Below are positions 1 through 7,770 of a stretch of DNA of 64,000 nucleotides, piece after piece. A model generated the notes under the pieces. It saw only the letters and a list, made by a program, of their open reading frames with translations. It made no database searches and was not told the DNA's origin. The stretch comes from Kosakonia oryzae (GTDB lineage Bacteria > Pseudomonadota > Gammaproteobacteria > Enterobacterales > Enterobacteriaceae). The position numbers and the translations under genes were made by a program. The stretch lies in NCBI RefSeq assembly GCF_001658025.2, contig NZ_CP014007.2, positions 682,001-746,000 of the forward strand, in the 5' to 3' direction. The stretch's first letter is position 1. Each line of letters opens with the position of its first letter.

Positions 1-295
1 CATTGCTGTGGGTTTTAAACACGCCGACCGGCTTGCCGGATTGCACCAGCAGCGTTTCGTCATCGTTAAGCTGCTTCAGCGCTTCCACCATTTTGTCAAA
101 GCACTCCCAGTTACGCGCTGCCCGTCCAATCCCCCCGTAAACCACCAGCTCTTTCGGGTTTTCCGCGACTTCGGGATCAAGGTTGTTCATCAGCATGCGC
201 AGCGGCGCTTCGGTCAGCCAGCTTTTCGCATTCAATGTCGTGCCGCGCGGCGCTCTGATCTCAACATCACGATAACGGGAAAATTCACTACTCAT
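1..295 (-). CDS. hutU: Urocanate hydratase, N-terminal part (cut by window edge)
   Basis: The visible 98 residues begin [18 protein letters not shown] and include [13 protein letters not shown], which I recognise as the N-terminus of urocanate hydratase. This NAD-dependent cytosolic enzyme converts urocanate to imidazolonepropionate, step two of histidine catabolism. The ATG at 293-295 is preceded by a good ribosome binding site (AGAAGG, read on the minus strand around 303-308). The gene runs out of the window, so the NAD-binding and catalytic parts cannot be checked. It is transcribed away from the importer/lyase operon, with a shared upstream region carrying HutC-type palindromes. Confidence 0.93.
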   Translation of the reverse strand, partial: MSSEFSRYRDVEIRAPRGTTLNAKSWLTEAPLRMLMNNLDPEVAENPKELVVYGGIGRAARNWECFDKMVEALKQLNDDETLLVQSGKPVGVFKTHSN

Positions 296-346
296 GCGGT
301 TTACCTTCTTTGTTTGATAGCAGGATAAATGCTTACTGACGTTGTC

Positions 347-360
347 TTGTATATACATGA
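347..360. promoter_or_regulatory. HutC-type operator upstream of hutU
   Basis: TTGTATATACATGA contains the perfect palindrome TGTATATACA (348-357). The same ten bases recur at 9909-9918, between hutC and hutF. The form TGTA-N2-TACA agrees with what I recall of HutC sites in pseudomonads. It lies about 55 bases upstream of the hutU start codon. The assignment as a HutC site is inference from the repeat and from the presence of hutC in the same locus. Confidence 0.65.
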
Positions 361-682
361 TAAGCACATATGGTGCCACTTTGATCGATTTATTTATTAT
401 CTATGTAAAACAGCAACTTGTAATTTACTGTTTTCCGGGAGGCGCTGAGGGAAGGGATTTTAGCGTGCTTTACTGCACTATTATTGTGCTTAACGGCAGA
501 AAAATGATCATTTTAAGTGCATTAATGCGCTGTTTTATGGCGAGAGAACAGGGCGATAAAGCAGAGGTAATCCGCCTGGTTAGACTGATTTTATTAACGA
601 GATATTATTATGTTATTGTTTTTAATGGTTTTTAATTTATCGATATATGTTGCGATTACGTTATGGCACATGGCTTGCAAGT

Positions 683-703
683 TGTACATACAAGGATATA
701 CAT
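683..703. promoter_or_regulatory. HutC-type operator upstream of importer/lyase operon
   Basis: TGTACATACA (683-692) fits the same TGTA-N2-TACA pattern. It is followed directly by GATATACAT, a half-like copy (695-703). It lies about 70 bases upstream of the first gene of the operon and would overlap its likely promoter. This places the importer, lyase and CoA genes under the same urocanate-responsive repressor as hutU and hutF, by inference. Confidence 0.6.
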
Positions 704-761
704 AAAGCATTTTGCATCGCCGTCACAACGGGACGGCAAGTGATGACCATAAGGCGTAACG

Positions 762-1859
762 ATGATTACTTTCAACAATGTGACCAAGCATTACGACGAC
801 GGTACCGTCGTGGTCGATGGCCTGAACTTTGTCGCGCCAGGAGGCAAAATTACCGTGCTGGTAGGGCCGTCGGGCTGCGGCAAAACCACCTCATTACGCA
901 TGATCAACCGGCTGGTCGAACCCTCTTCCGGCACGATTTTGCTCAATGGTGAATCCACCGCGCAGATGGATGTGGTGCAGTTGCGTCGGCGCATTGGTTA
1001 CGTGATCCAGAATGCCGGGTTGTTCCCGCATAAAACCATCATCGACAACATCGCCACCACCGCCATCCTTAATGGCGCAGCGAAAAGCAAAGCCAGGGCC
1101 AGAGCGGCGGAATTACTGGAAGTGGTCGGTCTGGCGCCGCAATTGGCGAAACGCTATCCGTGGCAGCTCTCCGGCGGGCAACAGCAGCGCGTCGGTGTGG
1201 CGCGCGCGCTGGCCGCCGATCCGGAATTTATGCTGATGGACGAACCCTTCAGCGCAGTCGATCCTGTCGTGCGTGAACAGTTGCAGGAAGAGTTTCTGCG
1301 CATTCAGAAAGAGGTCAGCAAGACCATCATTATGGTCACCCACGATATTGATGAAGCGATGAAACTGGGTGATTGCGTTGCGGTGCTGAAGCCTGGCGGC
1401 AAGCTGGCGCAACTGGCGACGCCGGGCGAATTGCTGAATGCGCCGCAGAGCGAATTTGTTGCCGATTTCATTGGCCGCGACCGCGGTTATCGCAAACTCA
1501 GTTTCCACACCTCCGCACCACTGACGGCATTGCAGGCGGAACCGGCCATCGAAATGGGCGCAACCCTTGCGCAGGCGCGTGGTATCAGCGCGCAACGTTG
1601 GCTACTGGTGACGCAGCAGGGCAAAGCCTGCGGCTGGTTTGATACGCATCAGCAGGTAACGGTGATTGCGCCGGAAAACGTCAATCTCGGCGCGACGTTT
1701 TCTCCGCAGGGCGGCACGCTGCGCCAGTTGCTGGATTCGGCGCTCAGCTCTCCCTGCCATCGCGCCGTGGTGGTTGATGAACAGCTTGCCCCGCTGGGAT
1801 CGCTGGCGCTGGAAAATGTGCTGGATGCCTGCAAATCGCTGACCCAGGAGGCGCTATGA
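762..1859 (+). CDS. ABC transporter ATPase, quaternary-amine (OpuCA/ProV-like) family
   Basis: This 365-residue ATPase powers a betaine-type importer. Walker A GPSGCGKTT is at 35-43, the signature LSGGQQQR at 136-143, Walker B LMDEPFSAVDP around 158-168 and the switch histidine at 194 (VTHD). About 110 residues follow the nucleotide-binding domain and look like a degenerate CBS-type regulatory tail, as in OpuCA, ProV and EgtV. It is the first gene of an eight-gene operon, and its stop overlaps the next start (ATGA). The family handles glycine betaine, choline, carnitine, ergothioneine, and histidine in the HutV subgroup. Substrate cannot be read from the ATPase. Confidence 0.88.
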   Translation: MITFNNVTKHYDDGTVVVDGLNFVAPGGKITVLVGPSGCGKTTSLRMINRLVEPSSGTILLNGESTAQMDVVQLRRRIGYVIQNAGLFPHKTIIDNIATTAILNGAAKSKARARAAELLEVVGLAPQLAKRYPWQLSGGQQQRVGVARALAADPEFMLMDEPFSAVDPVVREQLQEEFLRIQKEVSKTIIMVTHDIDEAMKLGDCVAVLKPGGKLAQLATPGELLNAPQSEFVADFIGRDRGYRKLSFHTSAPLTALQAEPAIEMGATLAQARGISAQRWLLVTQQGKACGWFDTHQQVTVIAPENVNLGATFSPQGGTLRQLLDSALSSPCHRAVVVDEQLAPLGSLALENVLDACKSLTQEAL

Positions 1860-2500
1860 GATTTGACTGGCTGTGGGGGCAAAGCGACAGGATCCTCAAC
1901 CTGCTGCTCTGGCACTGCTATTTGTCGATTACGCCAATCCTGATCGGCCTGCTGCTGGCGATCCCGGTGGGCTGGGCGGTGAACAACCTGCCGAAAGTGA
2001 AAGGGATCGTGCTGAACCTGTTCGGCCTGTTGTACACCATTCCTTCGCTGGCGCTGTTCGTGCTGCTGCCGCCGCTGCTGAATACGCAGATTCTCGACCC
2101 GATCAACGTGGTCGTTGCGTTGACCATTTACAGCTTCGCGCTGCTGGTTAGAACCGTGTGCGACGGGCTGGATTCCGTTGCCGAAGATACCCGCCAGTCC
2201 GCTTTCGCGCTGGGGTACAAGCCGCTACAGCAATTTTTGCAGATCGACCTGCCGCTTGCCGTGCCGGTGATCGGCTCCGGGCTGCGCGTGGCGGTGGTTT
2301 CTAACGTCAGCATTGTGTCGGTGGCCGCGCTGATTGGCGCGCCGCAGTTAGGTTCGCTGTTTACCCAGGGTTTTCAGCTTCAGTTCCTCACCCCGATTAT
2401 CGCCGGGATTGTGCTGTGCATCGCGCTGGCTTTCATTCTGGATTGCCTGGTGGTGGCGATAACCCGTTCGTTAAGCCGCTGGCAACCGCAAAGGGGATAA
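1856..2500 (+). CDS. ABC transporter permease 1 (OpuCB/YehW-like)
   Basis: This 214-residue inner-membrane protein has about five to six hydrophobic segments. An EAA-type coupling loop near residues 115-135 (AFALGYKPLQQFLQIDLP) contacts the ATPase. Length and layout match the permeases of OpuC/Yeh-type quaternary-amine importers. The start codon overlaps the ATPase stop, implying translational coupling. A second, different permease follows 3 bases downstream, so the membrane part is probably a heterodimer. That differs from HutXWV histidine importers, which have one permease. Confidence 0.87.
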   Translation: MRFDWLWGQSDRILNLLLWHCYLSITPILIGLLLAIPVGWAVNNLPKVKGIVLNLFGLLYTIPSLALFVLLPPLLNTQILDPINVVVALTIYSFALLVRTVCDGLDSVAEDTRQSAFALGYKPLQQFLQIDLPLAVPVIGSGLRVAVVSNVSIVSVAALIGAPQLGSLFTQGFQLQFLTPIIAGIVLCIALAFILDCLVVAITRSLSRWQPQRG

Positions 2501-2503
2501 CTG

Positions 2504-3184
2504 ATGAGTGAATGGTTTCTCGATCTCAGCCACTGGTACGGCGACGACGGCATTGTGCCGCTGCTGTTGCAGCATATCGGTTACAGCGCGGCGGCGCTGG
2601 CGATTGCCGTTGCCATTGCTTTTCCGGTCGGCTGCTATACCGGCCATACCGGTAAAGGGGAGGCGCTGCTGATTGGCACCACCAACGCCCTGCGTTCGTT
2701 GCCCTCTTTTGGCCTGATTATTTTGCTGGTGATCCTGCTGGCAGGCTATTTCGAATCGGATATGGCCTTTGTTTTGCCCTGCATCATCGTGCTGGTGGTG
2801 CTGGCACTGCCGCCAGTGGCGCTGGGCGTACATGCGGGTATCCGTTCTGTCGATCCCAGCGTGCATGACGCGGCAAAAGGGATTGGCCTGACGCCGCTTC
2901 AGGTGCTGTTGCAGGTCGAGTTGCCCTGCGCAATGCCGCTGATCCTCTCCGGGATCCGCAGCGCCGCACTGCAAATTGTCTCCACCGCGACCATTGCGGC
3001 ATACGTTTCACTCGGCGGCCTGGGGCGATTGATTATCGACGGGCGTGCCGCCAACGACTTTGCGCAGATGACCGCCGGGGCCATCCTCGTCGCGCTACTG
3101 GCATTGATCATTGATCTCTTTTTTTCGCTTTCAGGGAAAGTCGTGGTTTCACCGGGCATCACCCGGAAAACCAAAAACCAGTGA
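2504..3184 (+). CDS. ABC transporter permease 2 (OpuCD/YehY-like)
   Basis: This 226-residue inner-membrane permease has an EAA loop near 122-141 (DAAKGIGLTPLQVLLQVELP). It pairs with the preceding permease and the ATPase. The first 20 residues carry a short acidic periplasmic-type leader before the first hydrophobic segment, as in OpuC-type permeases. It is followed after 33 bases by the binding-protein gene, which has its own ribosome binding site (AGAAGG). Confidence 0.87.
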   Translation: MSEWFLDLSHWYGDDGIVPLLLQHIGYSAAALAIAVAIAFPVGCYTGHTGKGEALLIGTTNALRSLPSFGLIILLVILLAGYFESDMAFVLPCIIVLVVLALPPVALGVHAGIRSVDPSVHDAAKGIGLTPLQVLLQVELPCAMPLILSGIRSAALQIVSTATIAAYVSLGGLGRLIIDGRAANDFAQMTAGAILVALLALIIDLFFSLSGKVVVSPGITRKTKNQ

Positions 3185-3217
3185 TGTTGGGTCCTTTAAT
3201 TACAGAAGGTTAATAAG

Positions 3218-4099
3218 ATGATTAAGAAACGCTATTTAACGTTGTTCAGTGCCGCGCTGCTGTCTGTCGCTTCTTCTGTCTGGGCTGCTGATGCCGGCCA
3301 GAAAGTGATTATTGGTTCGGCGGATTTTCCGGAAAACCAGCTGCTGGCGACCATCTACGCCGGGGCGCTGGAAGCGCAAAACATTCCCGTCGAGAAAAAA
3401 CTCAATATCGGTAGCCGTGAAGTCTATATTCCGGCGCTGCTGGACGGTTCCATCACCGTGATCCCGGAGTACAGCGGCGCGCTGCTGAGCTATCTGGATG
3501 CGAAAAATGAAGCGCACAGCTCGGAAGATGTGGCGAAAGCGCTGGCCGCTAAGCTGCCGGAAAAAGTGAAAATGCTCAACACTTCCACGGCGCAGAACAG
3601 CGATGTACTGGCGGTCACGAAGAAAACGGCCGACAAATACAAACTGAAAACCATCGACGATCTGAAACCTATCGCCGGGCAGTTAGTGCTTGGCGGCCCG
3701 GCGGAGTGGAAAACCCGTCATGAAGGCGTTCCCGGCCTGCGTGACGTTTACGGCCTGAATTTCAAAACCTTCAAAGTGCTGGATGTCGCTGGCCCGCTGA
3801 CGCTGACGGCGCTGAAAAACAACCAGATTCAGGTCGCTGACCTGACTTCCACAACGCCGGAGATCAAAAAAGATCACCTGGTCGCGCTGGAAGATCCGAA
3901 GCATCTGTTTGCCGCGCAGAACATCGTGCCGATTGTCGCCAGCAGCACGCTGAACCCGACCATTGAAAGCACGCTGAACAAAATCTCCGCGCAGCTCACC
4001 ACCGAAGATCTGATTTCCATGAATGAACAGCTTGCTGAGTTCGCCAGCATTGATGATGTGGCGCACCAGTGGCTGGTTAAACACCAACTGAGCAAGTAA
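3218..4099 (+). CDS. Periplasmic betaine-type binding protein (OpuCC/OsmF-like)
   Basis: This 293-residue protein has a Sec signal peptide (residues 1-23, likely cleaved after VWA). The mature part shows the OpuAC-type fold pattern IIGSADFPEN, then GSREVYIPALLDGS and IPEYSGALL. Tyrosines at 47, 70, 85 and 92 are candidates for the aromatic cage that holds trimethylammonium groups in this family. It would deliver substrate to the two permeases. The neighbouring histidase-fold lyase suggests an imidazole-bearing betaine such as hercynine or ergothioneine. Histidine itself (HutX role) or glycine betaine are the alternatives. Confidence 0.86.
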   Translation: MIKKRYLTLFSAALLSVASSVWAADAGQKVIIGSADFPENQLLATIYAGALEAQNIPVEKKLNIGSREVYIPALLDGSITVIPEYSGALLSYLDAKNEAHSSEDVAKALAAKLPEKVKMLNTSTAQNSDVLAVTKKTADKYKLKTIDDLKPIAGQLVLGGPAEWKTRHEGVPGLRDVYGLNFKTFKVLDVAGPLTLTALKNNQIQVADLTSTTPEIKKDHLVALEDPKHLFAAQNIVPIVASSTLNPTIESTLNKISAQLTTEDLISMNEQLAEFASIDDVAHQWLVKHQLSK

Positions 4100-4113
4100 G
4101 GAACGGCTGCGAG

Positions 4114-5673
4114 ATGACAACAACAACCCGTTCTTCCACGCCGCAGGCGGATGCGGTCACCTTAGGCACTGCTGCCACTACCATTGATGAACTGGTACGC
4201 ATTGCCGATGGCGCGCCGGTTGTTCTGGCTGATGATGCGCTGGCGCAAATGGATAAGGTCAGCGGCTACATTCACAACGCGATTGCTGAAGGGAAGGTGA
4301 TTTATGGTCTGACGACCGGCGTGGGAGACCTGGTAACTGAGCGTCTCTCTGCGGATCAAATTGCCAGTGTGCAGCTCAATATGCTGCGCAGCCACGCCTG
4401 CGGGATGGGGCCGGATCTGTCGGTGCGGGAAGTGCGGGCGATGATGGCGGTGATGCTGAAATCGCTGCTGCAGGGCTACAGCGGCGTCAGCGCTGAACTG
4501 GCACAGCGGATGTGTCTGATGCTGAACCGGCAGGTGACGCCGTGGTCGCCTGCCAGCGGTTCCGTGGGGTATCTGATTGCTACCGCACATATCGGCTTAT
4601 CGCTGTTTGGCGAAGGGCAGTGTTGGTATCAGGGCGAGTTGTTGCCCTCCGCCGAAGCGCTGGCGAAAGCGGGCATTGCGCCGCGCATTCCCGGCCCGCG
4701 CGAAGGGCACGCGCTGATCAGCGGTACCTACGAAATTACCGCACTGGCCTGTCTGGCGGTGCGGGATTTCGAACAGTTGCTGCCAATCGCGGATATGGCT
4801 GGCGGCATGTGTCTCGAAGCGTTGAAAGGCAACACCCGCGGCTATGACGCGCGTCTGCACGCTCTGCGTCCTCATGACGGGCAACAAGAAACGGCGCAGA
4901 TTTTGCGCCGCTTACTGCACGGCAGCGAGATCCTTCAGCGTTACCGCGACCACCGGGTACAAGATGCGCTCAGCTTGCGCTGCATCCCGCAAATCCATGG
5001 CGCAGTGCGCGATCAACTGGCGCATTGCCGTCATATCGTCACCACTGAACTCAATTCGGTAACCGACAACCCGGTATTTTTAATTGAAGACGACGCGCTG
5101 GTGATTTTGCCAGGCGGCAACGGTCACGGTGCGCCGCTGGCGCTGGCGCTCGATGCGCTGGCGGTGGCTATCGCGCAACTGAGTACCGCGTCGCAAGCGC
5201 GTTCTGACCGTATCACTAACGTGCATCTCAGCGGTTTACCGGCTTTTCTGGTCGGCAAAAGCGGCGCCAATTCCGGGATGATGATCCCGCCGTATGTCGC
5301 CGCCGCACTCGCCGGGGATAACCGCAGCCTGGCGGCGCCCGCCAGCGTACATACGGTTTCCACCTGTGCCGGGCAGGAAGACCATATCAGCATGGGCGTT
5401 TCCTCGGCGCGAAAAGCGATGCAGGCGGTGGCAAACGCAGTAGATATCGTGGCTATTGAACTGCTGTGCGCCTGTCAGGCGATTGAATTCCACCGCCCGC
5501 TACGCGCCTCGGTGGGTACAGAACTGACGCTGGCGAAGGTGCGCCAGCAAGTCGCGTTTCGGGAAACCGACACGCCGCTGTACACGGATATGCATGCCGT
5601 CCGGGATCTGATTGCGGATGGCGAACTGAGCCGCCAGCTTACTTTACTGATTGAGGAGGGGGCTGATGAGTGA
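4114..5673 (+). CDS. Histidase-fold lyase with non-canonical active site; candidate trimethylamine lyase (ergothionase/hercynase-like)
   Basis: This 519-residue protein clearly belongs to the histidine/phenylalanine ammonia-lyase superfamily: YGLTTGVG at 64-71, SHACG at 93-97, GQEDH at 420-424. Aligned by eye to Pseudomonas and Klebsiella HutH, the MIO-forming segment GSVG-ASG-DLAPLAH reads GSVG-YLIATAH. The ASG triad is missing there, and an ASG (147-149) sits just before SVG instead. Other cofactor residues also change: Asn195 becomes Ser203, Tyr280 becomes Leu286, Phe329 becomes Gly337. A lysine (382) replaces the asparagine in the FLVxNGGVNSG segment. Tyr64, Arg289 and Glu422 remain. Ergothionase is a known member of this fold that eliminates trimethylamine by acid/base catalysis without MIO. 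The operon's betaine-type importer fits that. Ordinary histidase activity seems unlikely but is not excluded. Confidence 0.8.
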   Translation: MTTTTRSSTPQADAVTLGTAATTIDELVRIADGAPVVLADDALAQMDKVSGYIHNAIAEGKVIYGLTTGVGDLVTERLSADQIASVQLNMLRSHACGMGPDLSVREVRAMMAVMLKSLLQGYSGVSAELAQRMCLMLNRQVTPWSPASGSVGYLIATAHIGLSLFGEGQCWYQGELLPSAEALAKAGIAPRIPGPREGHALISGTYEITALACLAVRDFEQLLPIADMAGGMCLEALKGNTRGYDARLHALRPHDGQQETAQILRRLLHGSEILQRYRDHRVQDALSLRCIPQIHGAVRDQLAHCRHIVTTELNSVTDNPVFLIEDDALVILPGGNGHGAPLALALDALAVAIAQLSTASQARSDRITNVHLSGLPAFLVGKSGANSGMMIPPYVAAALAGDNRSLAAPASVHTVSTCAGQEDHISMGVSSARKAMQAVANAVDIVAIELLCACQAIEFHRPLRASVGTELTLAKVRQQVAFRETDTPLYTDMHAVRDLIADGELSRQLTLLIEEGADE

Positions 5674-6862
5674 AGCTATTAAGCCGCTCAGTGGCGTACG
5701 GGTACTCGATCTGTCGCGCGTGTTGGCGGGTCCGTGGTGTGCCTCGCTGCTTAACGATCTTGGCGCTGAAGTTATCAAGATCGAGATGCCAGGCAGCGGC
5801 GACGATTCCCGCGCTTTTACGCCGCATATCAACGGCGAGAGCAGCTACTTTATGCAGCTCAACCACGGCAAAAAAAGCGTCACGCTGGATCTGAAAAGCC
5901 CGCAGGGCTTAGCGATCCTCAAAGATCTGGTCGCCTGTTCGGACGTGCTGGTGGAGAACTTTCGCCCCGGCGTAACCCAGCGGCTGGGGATTGATTATGC
6001 GACGCTACAGGCCATCAATCCGCGGCTGGTTTACGTCAGCATCTCCGGCTTTGGTCAGCAAGGCTCGCTGGCGCATAAAGCGGCTTACGACCATATCATC
6101 CAGGCGATTGGCGGCATTATGCAGGTCACCGGCTGGGCGAATGGCGAACCCACGCGCGTTGGCGATGCGATTGGTGATGTGGTCGCCGGGCTGTATGGCA
6201 GTTGGGCGGTACTGGCGGCGCTGCTTCAGCGTGGCATTACCGACAAGGGCCAGCATCTGGATGTCTCGATGCTCGATACCATGGTGACGCTGCAAATGGT
6301 GTCGTTAACCCAGTGGATCGGCGGCCAGCCCAGCGCCGGAAGGCTTGGTAATGCGCACCCGATCAGCGCGCCGATGGACAGCTACCGGGCGCAGGATGGA
6401 CATATCGTTATTGCTGTCGCCAACGACAAACTCTTCCGCCAGCTTGCCGGTGCAATGGGAAATCCCGCGCTGGTGGACGATCCTCGCTTTGCCAGCGATC
6501 CGCAGCGGCTGGCGCATCAACAGCCCTTGCGCGAAGAGATTGAACGCTGGCTCGCAGATAAAAGCGTCAGCGACGCGCAGGCACTGCTGGATAGCGCTGG
6601 CGTTCCGGCCTCGCCGGTACTGCGCCTCGATCAGATCCTCGGCAGCGATTACGCCCACCAACGCGAGCTGGTGAAACAGATCCAGCACCCGCGTGCAGGC
6701 GCGATCTCTATTGTGCCGCAGCCGGTGAAAATGAGCGGTGCGCCGGGCGAACCGGCGCTGATCCCGCCGGTGCTGGGGGAACATACGCTCATGGTATTGC
6801 GTGAAGTGCTGGGTATGGATGAGGCAACGCTCGTGCAGCTGCAAACGCAGGGCGTGATTTAG
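5666..6862 (+). CDS. Class III (CaiB/BaiF family) CoA-transferase
   Basis: This 398-residue protein moves CoA between carboxylic acids. The N-terminal LDLSRVLAGPWCASLL and the segment GDAIGDVVAGLYGS are family hallmarks. Asp171 aligns with the catalytic aspartate (Asp169) of formyl-CoA transferase. I chose ATG 5666 over an in-frame TTG at 5651 because GGAGGGGG sits at the right distance. The start overlaps the lyase stop by eight bases, so the two are probably translationally coupled. In this operon the likely acid to be activated is the acrylate product of the lyase. A carnitine-type acid is an alternative, since CaiB belongs to the same family. Confidence 0.9.
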   Translation: MSEAIKPLSGVRVLDLSRVLAGPWCASLLNDLGAEVIKIEMPGSGDDSRAFTPHINGESSYFMQLNHGKKSVTLDLKSPQGLAILKDLVACSDVLVENFRPGVTQRLGIDYATLQAINPRLVYVSISGFGQQGSLAHKAAYDHIIQAIGGIMQVTGWANGEPTRVGDAIGDVVAGLYGSWAVLAALLQRGITDKGQHLDVSMLDTMVTLQMVSLTQWIGGQPSAGRLGNAHPISAPMDSYRAQDGHIVIAVANDKLFRQLAGAMGNPALVDDPRFASDPQRLAHQQPLREEIERWLADKSVSDAQALLDSAGVPASPVLRLDQILGSDYAHQRELVKQIQHPRAGAISIVPQPVKMSGAPGEPALIPPVLGEHTLMVLREVLGMDEATLVQLQTQGVI

Positions 6863-6873
6863 GGGAGAAAAAC

Positions 6874-7770
6874 ATGTCGCGAATTAATAAAGTGGCGGTG
6901 ATTGGTGCCGGAACCATGGGCGCACGTATTGCTGTCGTCATGGCCCGCGCGGGTTATCGCGTCAGTCTCTATTCCCGCTCGCAGGAAACGCTGGATAAAG
7001 CTCAGGCGATCGTTGAATCGCGGGTCGCTCAGGCCGATGTGCAGTACAGCACGTCGCTGGAAAGCTGCCTGGCAGGCGCGGATATGGTGTCGGAAAACGT
7101 GGCGGAAGAGGTGGCGCTCAAACAACATCTGTTCAGCCTTATTGAGCCACAGGTTTCTGCAGACTGCTTGCTGACGACCAATACTTCCAGTGTCTCCATC
7201 ACGCAACTGGCATCGGTGCTCAGTAACCCGCAGCGGCTGATTGGTATGCACTGGTTTAACCCGGCGGATACCATGCCGATGATTGAAATTGTGCGCGGCG
7301 AGAAAACCGCCGACGACGTTTGCCAGCGCGTTCGCGATTTGTGTGCACAGCTTGATAAAGAGACCATCACCGTGAATCAGGACATTCCGGGCTTTATTAT
7401 CAACCGCCTGCAATACGCCATGCTGCGCGAGGCGCTCTATCTGGTGAGCGCCGGGATTGGCTCGATTGAGGATGTTGACCGTGCAGTGCAGCGTACGCTG
7501 GCACCGCGCTGGGCGGCGATGGGGCCAATGAAACTGATGGATTTCGCCGGGCTGGATACGGTCGAGAAAGTCGCCGGGATATTGCTGCCCGCGCTGGATA
7601 ACAGCACGACGCTGCCATCCTGGCTGCTGGAGAAAGTCGCGACGAAACAACTGGGGGTGAAAAGCGGGGAAGGCTTTTATTGCTGGGATGGGCAAAGCGC
7701 GGCGGCGGCAATGCGTCACCGTGAAGCGATCGTCACCAGCCTGACGGCGAGGAGCGCGGACGATGAGTGA
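6874..7770 (+). CDS. 3-hydroxyacyl-CoA dehydrogenase family protein
   Basis: This 298-residue NAD-dependent dehydrogenase is about the length of stand-alone 3-hydroxybutyryl-CoA dehydrogenases. The Rossmann motif GAGTMG is at 11-16, TNTSS at 102-106 and GMHWFNP around 124-130. His126 and Glu138 form the expected catalytic pair. The C-terminal helical domain contains GVKSGEGFYCW, typical of the family. It would oxidise a 3-hydroxyacyl-CoA to the 3-oxo form. L-carnitine dehydrogenase is a relative, so a free hydroxy-acid substrate is possible. The gene overlaps the following hydratase by eight bases. Confidence 0.9.
   Translation: MSRINKVAVIGAGTMGARIAVVMARAGYRVSLYSRSQETLDKAQAIVESRVAQADVQYSTSLESCLAGADMVSENVAEEVALKQHLFSLIEPQVSADCLLTTNTSSVSITQLASVLSNPQRLIGMHWFNPADTMPMIEIVRGEKTADDVCQRVRDLCAQLDKETITVNQDIPGFIINRLQYAMLREALYLVSAGIGSIEDVDRAVQRTLAPRWAAMGPMKLMDFAGLDTVEKVAGILLPALDNSTTLPSWLLEKVATKQLGVKSGEGFYCWDGQSAAAAMRHREAIVTSLTARSADDE

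Larger units (their letters stand above)
296..761. promoter_or_regulatory. Divergent hutU / importer-operon control region
   Basis: This 466-base gap lies between the divergent hutU and the importer operon and is AT-rich in its middle (about 380-650). It holds HutC-type palindromes near both ends, listed separately. A plausible sigma-70 promoter for the rightward operon is TTGCAA at 675-680 with TATACA at 697-702 (16-base spacer). The operator at 683-692 would then lie inside the promoter spacer, as expected for repression. I see no convincing gene here. The open frames present are short and lack family resemblance. Confidence 0.6.

Noticed and set aside
342-635. 97-codon frame in the hutU/importer gap
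   Set aside because: Starts inside the HutC palindrome, has no ribosome binding site, and the composition is that of AT-rich promoter DNA.
4114-5673. Annotation of this gene as ordinary histidine ammonia-lyase hutH
   Set aside because: Overall fold fits, but the MIO triad position and three cofactor-contact residues do not. A general lyase call with a specific hypothesis is safer.
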